From positions 1 to 45,669 of the forward strand of contig CASFZH010000021.1 in NCBI GenBank assembly GCA_949299115.1: a stretch of 45,669 nt of DNA, read 5' to 3'. Made by a program: the position numbers and the translations under genes. The notes beneath the pieces were generated by a model, which did no database searches, was not told the origin of the DNA, and was given only the letters and a program-made list of their open reading frames with translations. Source of the DNA: an uncultured Helicobacter sp. GTDB lineage: Bacteria; Campylobacterota; Campylobacteria; Campylobacterales; Helicobacteraceae. Positions within the stretch are counted from its first letter, which is position 1. Every line of letters begins with the position of its first letter. Positions 8,687 through 18,330 of this stretch are shown here, piece by piece.

Positions 8687-9400
8687 ATGTATAAACACAA
8701 TACTTTACAACATGTTGCTATTATTATGGATGGTAACGGGAGATGGGCAAAATCTCGCAATAAAGCACGGAGAGAAGGACATAAAGCAGGGGCAAATAAA
8801 ATCATTGAGATTACACAAGCTTGTATAGCATTACATATTCCTAATCTTACACTATATGCGTTTTCAACTGAAAACTGGAATCGTCCTAAAATGGAAATAA
8901 ACTTTCTCATGCAACTTTTGGAACAATATCTTGATACAGAAAAATATCGATACATAGATAATCAAATACGCTTTAATTTCATTGGAGATATTAGTAGATT
9001 CCACAAAACATTACAACATAAATTATTACATCTCAAAGAGATTACACAACATTTCACAACTCTAACACAAACACTCGCTATTAATTACGGCTCACAAGAT
9101 GAGATAGCACGTAGCATGTTAAAAATATTGCACAAAGTGAATGCCCATCAAGAAATAGATAAAGTCAATATTTTACAAGAAATTGCAAAGAATCTTGATA
9201 CCCATCCACTTCCAGCAGTAGATATGTTAATCCGCACAGGAGGTGAAAAAAGGCTTTCTAATTTTTTATTGTGGCAATCAAGTTATGCCGAACTTTTCTT
9301 TAGCGACACCTTATGGCCAAATTTTTCAACACAAGAATTAGAAAGTATGGTGCAAGAATTTCATTTGCGTATAAGAAAATTTGGAGCTATTGAATCATAA
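8687..9400 (+). CDS. uppS: Undecaprenyl diphosphate synthase (cis-prenyltransferase)
   Basis: Makes the C55 lipid carrier precursor for peptidoglycan and O-antigen by adding isopentenyl units to farnesyl diphosphate. The catalytic start is HVAIIMDGNGRWA (Asp15). REGHKAG, YAFSTENWNRP and the C-terminal DMLIRTGGEKRLSNFLLWQS block are all family hallmarks. Length 237 aa is typical. The start lies 10 nt after gatC and has only a weak ribosome binding site. It ends 5 nt from the end of the convergent YigZ-like gene, leaving no room for a normal terminator. Confidence 0.95.
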   Translation: MYKHNTLQHVAIIMDGNGRWAKSRNKARREGHKAGANKIIEITQACIALHIPNLTLYAFSTENWNRPKMEINFLMQLLEQYLDTEKYRYIDNQIRFNFIGDISRFHKTLQHKLLHLKEITQHFTTLTQTLAINYGSQDEIARSMLKILHKVNAHQEIDKVNILQEIAKNLDTHPLPAVDMLIRTGGEKRLSNFLLWQSSYAELFFSDTLWPNFSTQELESMVQEFHLRIRKFGAIES

Positions 9401-9405
9401 ATGCA

Positions 9406-10068
9406 TCATAAAATAGTGTGATTGATACATTTATATTGTTGCAAAAAAGCCTGTATATGTCTATCCTCACCCTTTATTGTAAGCTTGACATGAGATTCAC
9501 AAAAGGTTTTGCTAACAATCTCTAAATGATACTGCTTTATTAAATGTGTAATATAATTGTATTGCGAACTTTTATCTTCCAAATCTAAAAATGAATGTGC
9601 ATGATATTCAATCAATAAACCATCATTTTTCAATGTAGTACATGCGTTTAAGATAGCTTGCGTGTAGGCACGGACAAGACCACCTACTCCTAGTTTTGTG
9701 CCACCAAAATAACGAACACATACACATAGTATGTTGATGATTTGCTCTCCACGCAATACTTCTAACATAGGCATACCAGAGCTACCCTTTGGCTCACCAT
9801 CATCATGGCTACCCTCCACAATATGATTATAGGCATTTAAGATTCTGAAAGCTTCTACAAAATGCACTGCTTTTTTATGTTCTTGTCTAAGTAGATGTAT
9901 GATGTTTGCTTTTTGTTGTTTAAAGTGAGTGAGTATGTCTTGATGTTGTGGTAATACACTAACAGAAAACGTATAGACTAAAAATTTCGACCCTTTGCTT
10001 TCATAATAGCCAAAAGGCTTTTGTACCACAGAATCATATATTGTTGGTATGTTAGGCAAATGATACAT
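9406..10068 (-). CDS. YigZ/IMPACT family protein
   Basis: Member of the YigZ/IMPACT (UPF0029) family, a two-domain protein of uncertain function related to eukaryotic IMPACT. Visible motifs are ESKGSKFLVY near the N terminus, the signature DDGEPKGSSGMPML and VRYFGGTKLGVGGLVRAY. Length 220 aa is normal. It starts 13 nt after the flavin reductase gene, which in turn starts 23 nt after nuoN, so it is probably the last gene of the long nuo transcript. The upstream ribosome binding site is weak. Confidence 0.88.
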   Translation of the reverse strand: MYHLPNIPTIYDSVVQKPFGYYESKGSKFLVYTFSVSVLPQHQDILTHFKQQKANIIHLLRQEHKKAVHFVEAFRILNAYNHIVEGSHDDGEPKGSSGMPMLEVLRGEQIINILCVCVRYFGGTKLGVGGLVRAYTQAILNACTTLKNDGLLIEYHAHSFLDLEDKSSQYNYITHLIKQYHLEIVSKTFCESHVKLTIKGEDRHIQAFLQQYKCINHTIL

Positions 10069-10081
10069 TAATCACCATATT

Positions 10082-10636
10082 TCACTGAATAAAACCTTTA
10101 CCAACTCGTCCAACATTATTTATATTAAAATTGAGATTTTCAACATAAATACTATCATCGATAAATACCTGTGTCGCCTCTAATATGAGAGTTGATGAGG
10201 TTTGACTAAAATGCAAAATATCTCTAAAATCACAAAAGAAAGCCACCAATGCCCCTTTTACTATGGGTGGATACTGTGTGTTGATAGATTCTAAAGGAAT
10301 ATTATAAGTCATGGCTTCACTTACATTATAGGGCAATTCATTGCTTGTTTGTTGCATAGATTCTAAAAATTGTGATTGCACTGTGCAAATTGTGGCTTTT
10401 TTAGTAAGCTTGACATTAGTTAGGGTGTCTTTTAGCTCTCCGCTACTTTTATTCATAATACTAATACCAAAAATAACGGGTGTAGCACAAAGTGGAGCAA
10501 AAAAACTAAAGGGAGCAAGATTTACCACATCTGCATTGCTCTTAGTGCTAATCCATGCAATGGGTCTAGGGGTAATCGAATTGCTTAAAATTTTATAATT
10601 TGCAAGAGGAGTAGAATCTGAAAATGTCAGTAACAT
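10082..10636 (-). CDS. Flavin reductase family protein (FMN-binding split barrel)
   Basis: Flavin reductase-like protein of the DIM6/NTAB type that binds FMN and may supply reduced flavin or act on an unknown substrate. Family motifs are SITPRPIAWIST (residues ~20-31), VNLAPFSFFAPLC and VIFGISIMNKSSGELKDTLTN. Length 184 aa is near the family norm (~190-200). ATG at 10636 follows AGGAAA. It lies 23 nt downstream of nuoN, which suggests co-transcription with complex I; a functional link is only suggested by position. Confidence 0.85.
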   Translation of the reverse strand: MLLTFSDSTPLANYKILSNSITPRPIAWISTKSNADVVNLAPFSFFAPLCATPVIFGISIMNKSSGELKDTLTNVKLTKKATICTVQSQFLESMQQTSNELPYNVSEAMTYNIPLESINTQYPPIVKGALVAFFCDFRDILHFSQTSSTLILEATQVFIDDSIYVENLNFNINNVGRVGKGFIQ

Positions 10637-10659
10637 ACTGTTTCCTATTAATCTCTAGA

Positions 10660-12111
10660 CTATATATTCAATAAGGGAATATATTCAAAAAAATATGATA
10701 CTACAAAAATAGAGCCAACACACAACACTACACAACCAAAAATAATCATTTTAATTGGGAGTGTGGCATTATCTTCATATTCTTCTTTACCAATTAGAGG
10801 TGGCTTAAAAAACATTGCAACAATGGGTTTAAGATAGTAACATGCTGCAATAGCACTATTTATCATCATCACAAAAGCTAGCACGATTTCACCGCGTTCC
10901 AAAGCTACACTTACAATAAAAATTTTTCCCCAAAAAATTGAAAACGGTGGAATCCCGGCTAATACAATCATGAAAAATGCTAAACCTAATGCAATAATCG
11001 GCTTTTTCTTACCAAATCCAGAGAATCGCTCTAAAGAATAATCAAATCTTGCATGAAAATTTTGTGGTTTATTCACCCAAAGTGTTGCAAATGCTCCTAA
11101 ATTGGTAATCAAAAATAAAATCCAATATAACACTAAGGTATCAAAACTACCAAGATAAATACATGCTAACGCAAAACCTGAATGTGAAATAGAGCTAAAT
11201 GCCAACATTCGCTTTATGTCTCTCTGCAAAAGAGCCATGATATTTGGAATGGTAATTGTGATAAAAATAAAGATTTTTAGCAGATTCTCAACATATCCTT
11301 GTGTTGAAACATCTGTATTAAAAAGCACACCAAACATAGAGGTAAATACTGCAAATCCTGCTATTTTTGGTACAATGGAAACATATCCTGCAAGAACTGG
11401 ATTGCTACCCTCATACACATCTGGCATCCAAGTATGCCATGGTACAAGAGAGATTTTAAATCCAATACCCGCAAACATAAAGCTAATTCCAAAAAGTATT
11501 AATAAGATTCTAAAAATACTCTCATGTTGCAACGTTTCTTTATAATACACAATGCTGGCATTGATATGAAAATCTCCACTATAAAGATAGAAAAATAAGA
11601 TTCCAAGAATAAAAAATACACTTGCTAAAGCACTAGCAAGAAAATATTTGATTCCTGCTTCAATACCATAAATCCTACGATTAAAAGCGATTAAAACAGA
11701 TAAAGGCAAACTACCAAGCTCTAATCCCAAAAAGACTAAGATAAGATTGTTAGCATTAACCATTATCATAAAACCAGCCACAGATAACAAATAGAGTGGG
11801 TAAAATTCAGGGGTTTGAAACTCCACAAAACGATATTTTGAAAATGTTAAAAAAACAAACCAAAATGAAGCCACAAGTATAATGATTTCTACAATATGTG
11901 TCCTATTTGAAACATACAATACATGTCCAACGCTAAAGCAAAATAGACATGATGCAATAAGAAAAATTAATGATAAAGAAAGACTTGTGCTACGTGAAAA
12001 ATAATGAGCGAACGCATTTGCAAGCAATATCACAATAGCACCTACGACAAGAATCATTGATGGCATGTACATATAAAAATATTCTTCAAAATTTAATTCT
12101 ACCATATTCAC
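10660..12111 (-). CDS. nuoN: NADH-quinone oxidoreductase subunit N
   Basis: Antiporter-like membrane subunit of complex I, one of the three proton-pumping subunits. It is 483 aa with about 14 hydrophobic spans. Conserved features include FLGLELGSLPL (functional Glu), GFKISLVPWHTWMPDVYEG and IKRMLAFSSISHSGF with conserved Lys residues in the channel. Its ATG overlaps the nuoM stop by 4 nt (ATGA), indicating translational coupling. It is the last nuo gene; two soluble-protein genes follow closely on the same strand. Confidence 0.95.
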   Translation of the reverse strand: MNMVELNFEEYFYMYMPSMILVVGAIVILLANAFAHYFSRSTSLSLSLIFLIASCLFCFSVGHVLYVSNRTHIVEIIILVASFWFVFLTFSKYRFVEFQTPEFYPLYLLSVAGFMIMVNANNLILVFLGLELGSLPLSVLIAFNRRIYGIEAGIKYFLASALASVFFILGILFFYLYSGDFHINASIVYYKETLQHESIFRILLILFGISFMFAGIGFKISLVPWHTWMPDVYEGSNPVLAGYVSIVPKIAGFAVFTSMFGVLFNTDVSTQGYVENLLKIFIFITITIPNIMALLQRDIKRMLAFSSISHSGFALACIYLGSFDTLVLYWILFLITNLGAFATLWVNKPQNFHARFDYSLERFSGFGKKKPIIALGLAFFMIVLAGIPPFSIFWGKIFIVSVALERGEIVLAFVMMINSAIAACYYLKPIVAMFFKPPLIGKEEYEDNATLPIKMIIFGCVVLCVGSIFVVSYFFEYIPLLNI

Positions 12112-13781
12112 TCCCCTATGCTCGAATCATTGGAATAGGATTCTATATGAAAATCTTGTATAGAATCATGAGTAATGGGTGGAGATTCTATATTGTCATT
12201 TTGTGTATCATAATGTTTATTATCAATAAATTCAGATGATATCATGGGTCCTATGAGTTTGCCATTTACATTTAATAAGTGCGATACAGTCTCTTTATTA
12301 TCTGCAAGCACACTCATTGTAGCTATAAGTTGTTGAACTGAAGTTTGCATAGGTTTTAATAATGTATTGGGAAAAATCCCAAGCCATATAATTACAAAGG
12401 TAATAGGAATAACGATGCAATACTCTTGTAAATTTAAATCTTGTAGTTTTTTGAGAATCTGATTACTCAAAGAGACTGTACCATAAAATATATTCTTGAA
12501 TAAATACAGCATATAACATGCTGAAATAATCAATGTTGTCCCAGCTAATGCTGTGAGAATTGGTGAGGTAACGAAGAATCCATAGAGAGACAAAAACTCT
12601 CCAACAAATCCAATTGTTAAAGGTAGCCCGACATTTGACATCATTACTAATGCAAAAAAAACTGAATAATGCGGCATCACACTTGCAACACCACCAAAAT
12701 CATAAATATGCCTTGTCATAGTCCGATAATACAGCATTCCAGCTAACAAGAATAAAGCACCACTTGTAATACCATGTGCCACCATCATAAATATTGCCCC
12801 ACTTATACCATCTATATTAAAACTAAATATTCCCAAAATAACAATACCCATGTGAGAAATAGAGCTATAAGCAATTACCTTTTTTATATCTTTTTGTTTA
12901 AAAGCAATAATGCCTGCATAAATCACCATAACAACAGCTAATACACTTACAAATGGCATAAAAAAGATACTTGCATCAGGAAATAAGGGTAATACAAAAC
13001 GCAAAAGTGCATAAGTACCCATTTTTGATAATAATGCTGATAACATGACACTTCCTAAAGCCGGGGCTTCACTATAAATATGTGGCAACCATGTGTGTAA
13101 TGGAATAATTGGAATCTTTACTGCAATAGATACAAAAAAACCTAAAAATAACCAAATTTGTGTATCAAGCGGAATATGAATACTAGGATCTTTCCACATT
13201 GCTAAATCAAAACTCCATATGCCCATTTGCTGATAGCATATATAACCCATATAAATAATGGTCAGCAACATAATAACGCTTGATGCGAATGTATAAATGA
13301 AGAATTTTAGTCCTATGTAAATCTTTTGTCCACTGCCCCACACACCAACCATATATAAAACAGGAAGTAAAGCAAGCTCCCAACAAGTATAAAACATAAG
13401 CACGTTTTCAGATAAAAATAGTGCCATTAAAATACCCTCTAATGACAATAAACACACGACTAAAGGTTTTGCCTCATCAATACGTCTCACATATACATTT
13501 GCAAGAAATAGTATAAATGCCGTAAGCACTACTAAAAATAACGAAATTCCATCGACAAATACAATATAATCTATGCCTAATTGTGGAATCAGAAAGAATT
13601 TATTGAAAAATTGTATATCTACAATATCAGGGCGATAAGCAATCCATAATAAAATAACCAATATTAATTCCACAAAAGAAATAATTCTACCAAATCTCTT
13701 TGCCCCACCATCATCGAACATAAAAATAAATAAACATGCAACAAGAGGACAAGCAATAATCAGGCTTAATAAATATTCCAA
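12108..13781 (-). CDS. nuoM: NADH-quinone oxidoreductase subunit M
   Basis: Antiporter-like proton-pumping subunit of complex I, 557 aa. Motifs are YTCWELALLPVLYM (functional Glu), KIPIIPLHTWLPHIYSEAP and IKKVIAYSSISHMG. The transmembrane core is of normal size. The C terminus carries about 60 extra hydrophilic residues after the last span, with Asp-Ser/Glu-Ser units (IESPPITHDSIQDFHIES) encoded by the AGATTCT-type motif. It lies 14 nt after nuoL and overlaps nuoN by 4 nt. Confidence 0.95.
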   Translation of the reverse strand: MEYLLSLIIACPLVACLFIFMFDDGGAKRFGRIISFVELILVILLWIAYRPDIVDIQFFNKFFLIPQLGIDYIVFVDGISLFLVVLTAFILFLANVYVRRIDEAKPLVVCLLSLEGILMALFLSENVLMFYTCWELALLPVLYMVGVWGSGQKIYIGLKFFIYTFASSVIMLLTIIYMGYICYQQMGIWSFDLAMWKDPSIHIPLDTQIWLFLGFFVSIAVKIPIIPLHTWLPHIYSEAPALGSVMLSALLSKMGTYALLRFVLPLFPDASIFFMPFVSVLAVVMVIYAGIIAFKQKDIKKVIAYSSISHMGIVILGIFSFNIDGISGAIFMMVAHGITSGALFLLAGMLYYRTMTRHIYDFGGVASVMPHYSVFFALVMMSNVGLPLTIGFVGEFLSLYGFFVTSPILTALAGTTLIISACYMLYLFKNIFYGTVSLSNQILKKLQDLNLQEYCIVIPITFVIIWLGIFPNTLLKPMQTSVQQLIATMSVLADNKETVSHLLNVNGKLIGPMISSEFIDNKHYDTQNDNIESPPITHDSIQDFHIESYSNDSSIGE

Positions 13782-13795
13782 ATTTTACTCCTTGT

Positions 13796-15679
13796 CTAAA
13801 GTATTAGAAGATAGCATAATACAGCTATGAGTAATGATACTACACCAAAAACCATAAGACGCAGCATACTACTTAGATTCCCATTTTGTAAAGGATACAA
13901 AATATAACTCAAAAATACAAAACATTTTCCTATACCATCGACAATTTTATCTAGTATTCCCATATCCACAATGTGATAAAAGAAATCTGACGCAAAACCA
14001 AATGGTTTGACAAAACAGATCCTATATATTTGTGGAATATAATATTCATTGCTAAGAATCTTATGCACAATGTTGTGTTGTTTTTCTTTATAACCATTTC
14101 TATAATAGAAATAGGACAGCACAATGGAGATAACAATAAGACCTAATGTTATTAGAATAAACGTCGCCATATTTTCAACATGTGGCTCTATTGGATTTAA
14201 CGTTCTTGATAAAAAATGTGCAAATTGTGTATGAAATAAGCCAGCAATAATAGCCAATATTGCCAATGGTGTCATAGCAATAAGCATCAATTTACCTGCT
14301 TCATGTGGATGTTCATCATGATTTTTAGGTGCAATAAACACAAGTGTAAAAAGTCTAAAACTATAAAAAGCGGTACAAATTGCACCAATTAACAAAATAC
14401 CCCAAATACCATATTCATGTTGCATAAAAGCAACTTCCAAAATCTTATCTTTTGAATAATATCCAGCCAATGGTGGAATCCCACATAATGCAATAGATCC
14501 AATAAACATAAATATCATGCTATATCGCAAAGGATTTGCTAAAGCCCCCATTTTTGTAATATCTAATTTATCATTCATAGCATGCATAACATTTCCTGCA
14601 CCCAAAAAGAGTAATGACTTAAAAAAAGCATGGGTAAATAAATGAAATAACGCTATCCAATATGCTCCAAGTCCGGCAGCCACAAACATATAACCAAGCT
14701 GTGATAATGTAGAATACGCGATAATACGCTTTAAGTCTTTATTAACGATTGCCATAAGTGAAGCAAAAACAGCCACAAATGCACCAAGGCATGCAATGAA
14801 ATATAACACATGCGGCACATAATCATAAAGAGGTGAAAGACGTATCACAAGATATACCCCAGCAGTTACCATAGTGGCAGCATGAATTAATGCTGACACA
14901 GGCGTTGGACCTTCCATAGCATTTGCAAGCCATGTATGTAGAGGAAATTGTGCGGATTTTCCCATTGCACCAATGAATAAAAGAACTGTAATCCATGTTA
15001 ATACTGTTTGACTCGGGATATTGCCCTGCCCTAAATGAGCGAAAATTTCATGATATGATAAAGAACCAAAGGTTACATAGACTAAAAAGATTCCAAGTAA
15101 CATGCCCAAGTCAGCAATTCTATTCATTACAAAAGCCTCAATCGATGCTGCATTGGCACTTTTTCTTTCATACCAAAAGCCAATGAGTAAATATGAACAA
15201 GTCCCAACGCCCTCCCAACCAATAAAAAGAATGAGCAAATTATCTCCACCTACAAGTAAAAGCATGGAGAACACAAAACCACCAAGATACGCAAAAAACC
15301 TATTAAATCCTTTATCATGTGTCATATAGCCTATTGAATAAAAATGAACCATAGTCGACACAAGTGTTACAACAAAAATCATAATGGCATTAATTGTATC
15401 AAACATGAAAGAAAACGTAACATTGAACTGTGCGGTATCAATAAAATCCCATAATACAATATGAAACGATTCTGTCTCTTCTCCTGATGTAATCCAAAAC
15501 AATAATAAACATGCTATGATAAAACTAATAGCCACCAATGTAGAACACACAAAACCAAGAGTTTTATTAGGTTGCAAAGTAGCACTGAATCCTGCTATAA
15601 GACTTCCAACAAGTGGCAGAAAAATTACTATACATAATAATAATTCCTTATAAATAGATATCCAAGACAATAACGACAT
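13796..15679 (-). CDS. nuoL: NADH-quinone oxidoreductase subunit L
   Basis: The distal antiporter-like subunit of complex I, with the long lateral helix at the C terminus. Length 627 aa is normal (E. coli 613). Motifs are GWEGVGTCSYLLIGFWY, KSAQFPLHTWLANAMEGPTPVSALIHAATMV and LKRIIAYSTLSQLGYM. It starts 2 nt after nuoK and is followed by nuoM after 14 nt. Confidence 0.97.
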   Translation of the reverse strand: MSLLSWISIYKELLLCIVIFLPLVGSLIAGFSATLQPNKTLGFVCSTLVAISFIIACLLLFWITSGEETESFHIVLWDFIDTAQFNVTFSFMFDTINAIMIFVVTLVSTMVHFYSIGYMTHDKGFNRFFAYLGGFVFSMLLLVGGDNLLILFIGWEGVGTCSYLLIGFWYERKSANAASIEAFVMNRIADLGMLLGIFLVYVTFGSLSYHEIFAHLGQGNIPSQTVLTWITVLLFIGAMGKSAQFPLHTWLANAMEGPTPVSALIHAATMVTAGVYLVIRLSPLYDYVPHVLYFIACLGAFVAVFASLMAIVNKDLKRIIAYSTLSQLGYMFVAAGLGAYWIALFHLFTHAFFKSLLFLGAGNVMHAMNDKLDITKMGALANPLRYSMIFMFIGSIALCGIPPLAGYYSKDKILEVAFMQHEYGIWGILLIGAICTAFYSFRLFTLVFIAPKNHDEHPHEAGKLMLIAMTPLAILAIIAGLFHTQFAHFLSRTLNPIEPHVENMATFILITLGLIVISIVLSYFYYRNGYKEKQHNIVHKILSNEYYIPQIYRICFVKPFGFASDFFYHIVDMGILDKIVDGIGKCFVFLSYILYPLQNGNLSSMLRLMVFGVVSLLIAVLCYLLIL

Positions 15680-15681
15680 GT

Positions 15682-15984
15682 TTAACCCCTCATATTGCTA
15701 AGTTCATCAATATCTAATGTTTTGTATTTTTTATATAATAGCAAGATTAAGCCAAGACCGATTGCAACTTCAGCGGCTGCTAAAGCAATAATAAAAAGAG
15801 AAATTACCTGTCCTTGCAAATCCTGTCGGTAATGTCCTATGGCAATAAAAGCCACATTAAGAGCATTTAACATAATTTCTGTTGAAAATAACAACAATAA
15901 AATATTTTTTCGTCTCAAAATACCATAAATGCCAATACAAAACATAATAGTGCTAAATATAAGATAATGACTTAATGTAATCAT
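15682..15984 (-). CDS. nuoK: NADH-quinone oxidoreductase subunit K
   Basis: Small membrane subunit of complex I, 100 aa with three spans, homologous to mitochondrial ND4L. The conserved membrane Glu residues are in LLLFSTEIMLNALNVAF and AAAEVAIGLGLILLLY. The start at 15984 follows an AGAGAGG. Unusually, it is separated from nuoJ by 184 nt that hold a 46-aa ORF; in most nuo operons J and K abut. Confidence 0.95.
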   Translation of the reverse strand: MITLSHYLIFSTIMFCIGIYGILRRKNILLLLFSTEIMLNALNVAFIAIGHYRQDLQGQVISLFIIALAAAEVAIGLGLILLLYKKYKTLDIDELSNMRG

Positions 15985-16014
15985 GTGCTACAACCTCTCT
16001 TTAATAAAGCTTAA

Positions 16015-16155
16015 TCAAATTGTTTTAATATATTGCTTAAACAGCAAAAGTGGGTATGATTGAAAACTATATCTAGCACACCGTAATGCCACTAAATAAT
16101 CCAAAAATTGAAAAAATAAAAAACCGAATGGAAAAATCATACTGCTTAATTGCAT
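16015..16155 (-). CDS. Small membrane ORF between nuoJ and nuoK
   Basis: A 46-residue frame fills most of the nuoJ-nuoK gap. ATG at 16155 lies 13 nt after the nuoJ stop and has AAGGG seven nt upstream, a good ribosome binding site for this genome. The peptide begins MQLSSMIFPFGFLFFQFLDY, giving one hydrophobic segment at residues 6-24, followed by a basic, aromatic tail (ARYSFQSYPLLLFKQYIKTI). I recognise no family. It could be an accessory complex I peptide, or a remnant that only maintains translational coupling. Confidence 0.45.
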   Translation of the reverse strand: MQLSSMIFPFGFLFFQFLDYLVALRCARYSFQSYPLLLFKQYIKTI

Positions 16156-16168
16156 GTTATACCCTTTT

Positions 16169-16714
16169 TCATAACAACTTTGTATTCTCTGATGATTTAT
16201 CATGTAGAACATCTTTGGGATTCTCATCTGGAAATTCTGGTTTATGCGAACCAACTCCAACTCCAGCAATCATTGCCATAAGCAACATAATTGCTGCTAC
16301 ACCAAAACAAATAATATAATCTTTAAATAAAAGATGTGCTAAGGCATTAATGCTCATATCCTGCAAAGGAGCAACTTGTCCACCAAGATTTCCAACAGCT
16401 ATTAAGAGACATAGAGCAAATGTCCCGGCTAGAATCCACACAACAAACTGATTATGAAACCTTTCTTTAATTTCCTTATTGACATCAAAAAACATCATTC
16501 CAAACGCATACATCACAACAACAGCTCCTGTATACACAATAATTTGCACTACACCCAAGAAATCAGCATGCAATAAAAAGAAAAAGCCTGATACTAAAAT
16601 CATGCCAAATGCAAGTGCACTCAAGGCATATAAAATATTATCTGTCATAACAACAATAAGAAAAGCACAAAGTGTTAGTATTCCAAATACATAAAATGCA
16701 ATAACTTCAAACAT
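16169..16714 (-). CDS. nuoJ: NADH-quinone oxidoreductase subunit J
   Basis: Membrane subunit of complex I homologous to ND6, 181 aa with five spans. Recognisable parts are ALSALAFGMILVSGFFFLLHADFLGVVQIIVYTGAVVVMY, which holds the TM3 pi-bulge region. After the last span there is a ~25-residue hydrophilic tail. It starts 8 nt after nuoI and is followed by the small 46-aa ORF. Confidence 0.93.
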   Translation of the reverse strand: MFEVIAFYVFGILTLCAFLIVVMTDNILYALSALAFGMILVSGFFFLLHADFLGVVQIIVYTGAVVVMYAFGMMFFDVNKEIKERFHNQFVVWILAGTFALCLLIAVGNLGGQVAPLQDMSINALAHLLFKDYIICFGVAAIMLLMAMIAGVGVGSHKPEFPDENPKDVLHDKSSENTKLL

Positions 16715-16722
16715 ATTCCCCC

Positions 16723-17334
16723 CTAATAATCTAGCGGAGTTTGCTTGACTTCTTTATCCGCACTTGGACGCACACTGCCAAAACCCTCAAATTCTAATTG
16801 ATTATGAAATTTTGCTTCTTCTATATCCTTTAAAAAATCTTCTTTTAACCCAAAGTGTGCTCTTTGTTCGCTTGCATTCTCAAAACGATTACCCATCACA
16901 ATGGCAAGCTCTGGGCAAACTTCTGCACATAAGCCACAATAAATACAACGCCCTAAATTAATGGTATAAGAATCTATTTTTTTACGCCCATCTTCACCCT
17001 CATGAGTTAAGATTCTAATGCAATTACTTGTGCAAATTTTCTCACACAAACCACATCCAATACATCTTTCACTGCCTGATTCAAGCATTCTTTGTAGATT
17101 ATGGACAGCTCTATATCTTGGACTTAAAGGTTGCGTTTCAAAGGGATAATTCAATGTTACAGGTTTACGCCAAAATTCTTTTAAGGTTAAAGCCATTCCT
17201 TTGAATATATCAAGCCCTATGCTAAATTTTACAGTTTGCTTAAAACTCTCAAAAGAATTTTGCGGAGCCTTTGGTGTAGAGACAAAATAATAATCTTTTT
17301 TTGTAGATTCTAAATTTTTATTGTTATGTTGCAT
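16723..17334 (-). CDS. nuoI: NADH-quinone oxidoreductase subunit I
   Basis: Ferredoxin-like subunit of complex I that carries clusters N6a and N6b and passes electrons to NuoB. All eight ligands are present: C91, C94, C97 and C101 ([11 protein letters not shown]), and C130, C133, C136 and C140 ([12 protein letters not shown]). After the fourth Cys of the first set the usual Pro is replaced by Thr. An amphipathic N-terminal part ([12 protein letters not shown]) is the membrane-contact helix. Length 203 aa is normal for epsilonproteobacteria. It lies 9 nt after nuoH. Confidence 0.95.
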   Translation of the reverse strand: MQHNNKNLESTKKDYYFVSTPKAPQNSFESFKQTVKFSIGLDIFKGMALTLKEFWRKPVTLNYPFETQPLSPRYRAVHNLQRMLESGSERCIGCGLCEKICTSNCIRILTHEGEDGRKKIDSYTINLGRCIYCGLCAEVCPELAIVMGNRFENASEQRAHFGLKEDFLKDIEEAKFHNQLEFEGFGSVRPSADKEVKQTPLDY

Positions 17335-17343
17335 ATTTATCCT

Positions 17344-18330
17344 TTAGACTAAAATAAAACCAGTAATCAATACATTAATTAATGCTAGAGGCATAAGCAC
17401 TTTCCAACACATATCCATAATTTGGTCCGGTCGTACATGTGGCAATGTTGCCCTAATCCACATAAATAAGAATATAAAAAAGCATACTTTCAAAATAATA
17501 GCAATACCACCGGGTATAAACCAAAGCGGATTAAATCCTCCTAAAAAAATGAGACTTATTACAAATCCGAAAGCAAACATGTGAGCATATTCTGCAATAA
17601 AAAACATACCCCATTTTAATCCGCTATATTCTGTGCAATATCCTGCGACAAGCTCTGCTTCGTGTTCCAATAAATCAAAAGGTGTTCTATTCAATTCGGC
17701 ATAGCTTGCAATGAGAAAAATTATAAAAGCTAGAGGTTGCTTAAAAATAAGCCAATCCAAAATACCACCACTTTGATAGTCATTCATTGCTATTAATGAG
17801 AGACTACCAACAAGCATGACAGGGGCAAGAATAGATAATGCCGATACTACTTCAAAACTCAATACCTGAATGCAAGCCCTAGCCCCACCTATTAAACTCC
17901 ATTTATTACCGCTACTAAGTCCCGCTAAAAGTGGTGCATAGATTCCCACTGCACCAACAGATATAAAGAATAAAAGTCCAACATTAATATCAGAAATAAT
18001 GGGCGTTACTTTGTAGCCAAAGATTTCAAAATCAGGAAAGAATGGTATAGCAACCATAGATGTCATGGCACTCATAATAGCTACAACCGGTGCTAGAGTA
18101 AATATGATTTTATTGCAACCTTGTGGCACAATATCTTCTTTTGTAAAAAGTTTAATGGCATCAGCACCAAATTGCAATAATCCAAATGGTCCAACATACA
18201 TAGGTCCTAGCCTCCGTTGAAAAAAACCTAAAACCTTTCTCTCCACATATGTAGCAAAGCCACCTAAAAAAGAAAAGACTAAAAGCACAACAAGAACTTT
18301 TATAATTGTTTCAATAATGAAAGCACTCAT
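17344..18330 (-). CDS. nuoH: NADH-quinone oxidoreductase subunit H
   Basis: Membrane subunit that forms part of the quinone chamber of complex I, 328 aa with eight spans (E. coli 325). Motifs are ERKVLGFFQRRLGPMYVGPFG near the N terminus, AELNRTPFDLLEHEAELVAGY (acidic loop) and GMFFIAEYAHMF. The start overlaps the stop of the upstream nuoG paralogue by 4 nt (ATGA). Confidence 0.97.
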   Translation of the reverse strand: MSAFIIETIIKVLVVLLVFSFLGGFATYVERKVLGFFQRRLGPMYVGPFGLLQFGADAIKLFTKEDIVPQGCNKIIFTLAPVVAIMSAMTSMVAIPFFPDFEIFGYKVTPIISDINVGLLFFISVGAVGIYAPLLAGLSSGNKWSLIGGARACIQVLSFEVVSALSILAPVMLVGSLSLIAMNDYQSGGILDWLIFKQPLAFIIFLIASYAELNRTPFDLLEHEAELVAGYCTEYSGLKWGMFFIAEYAHMFAFGFVISLIFLGGFNPLWFIPGGIAIILKVCFFIFLFMWIRATLPHVRPDQIMDMCWKVLMPLALINVLITGFILV

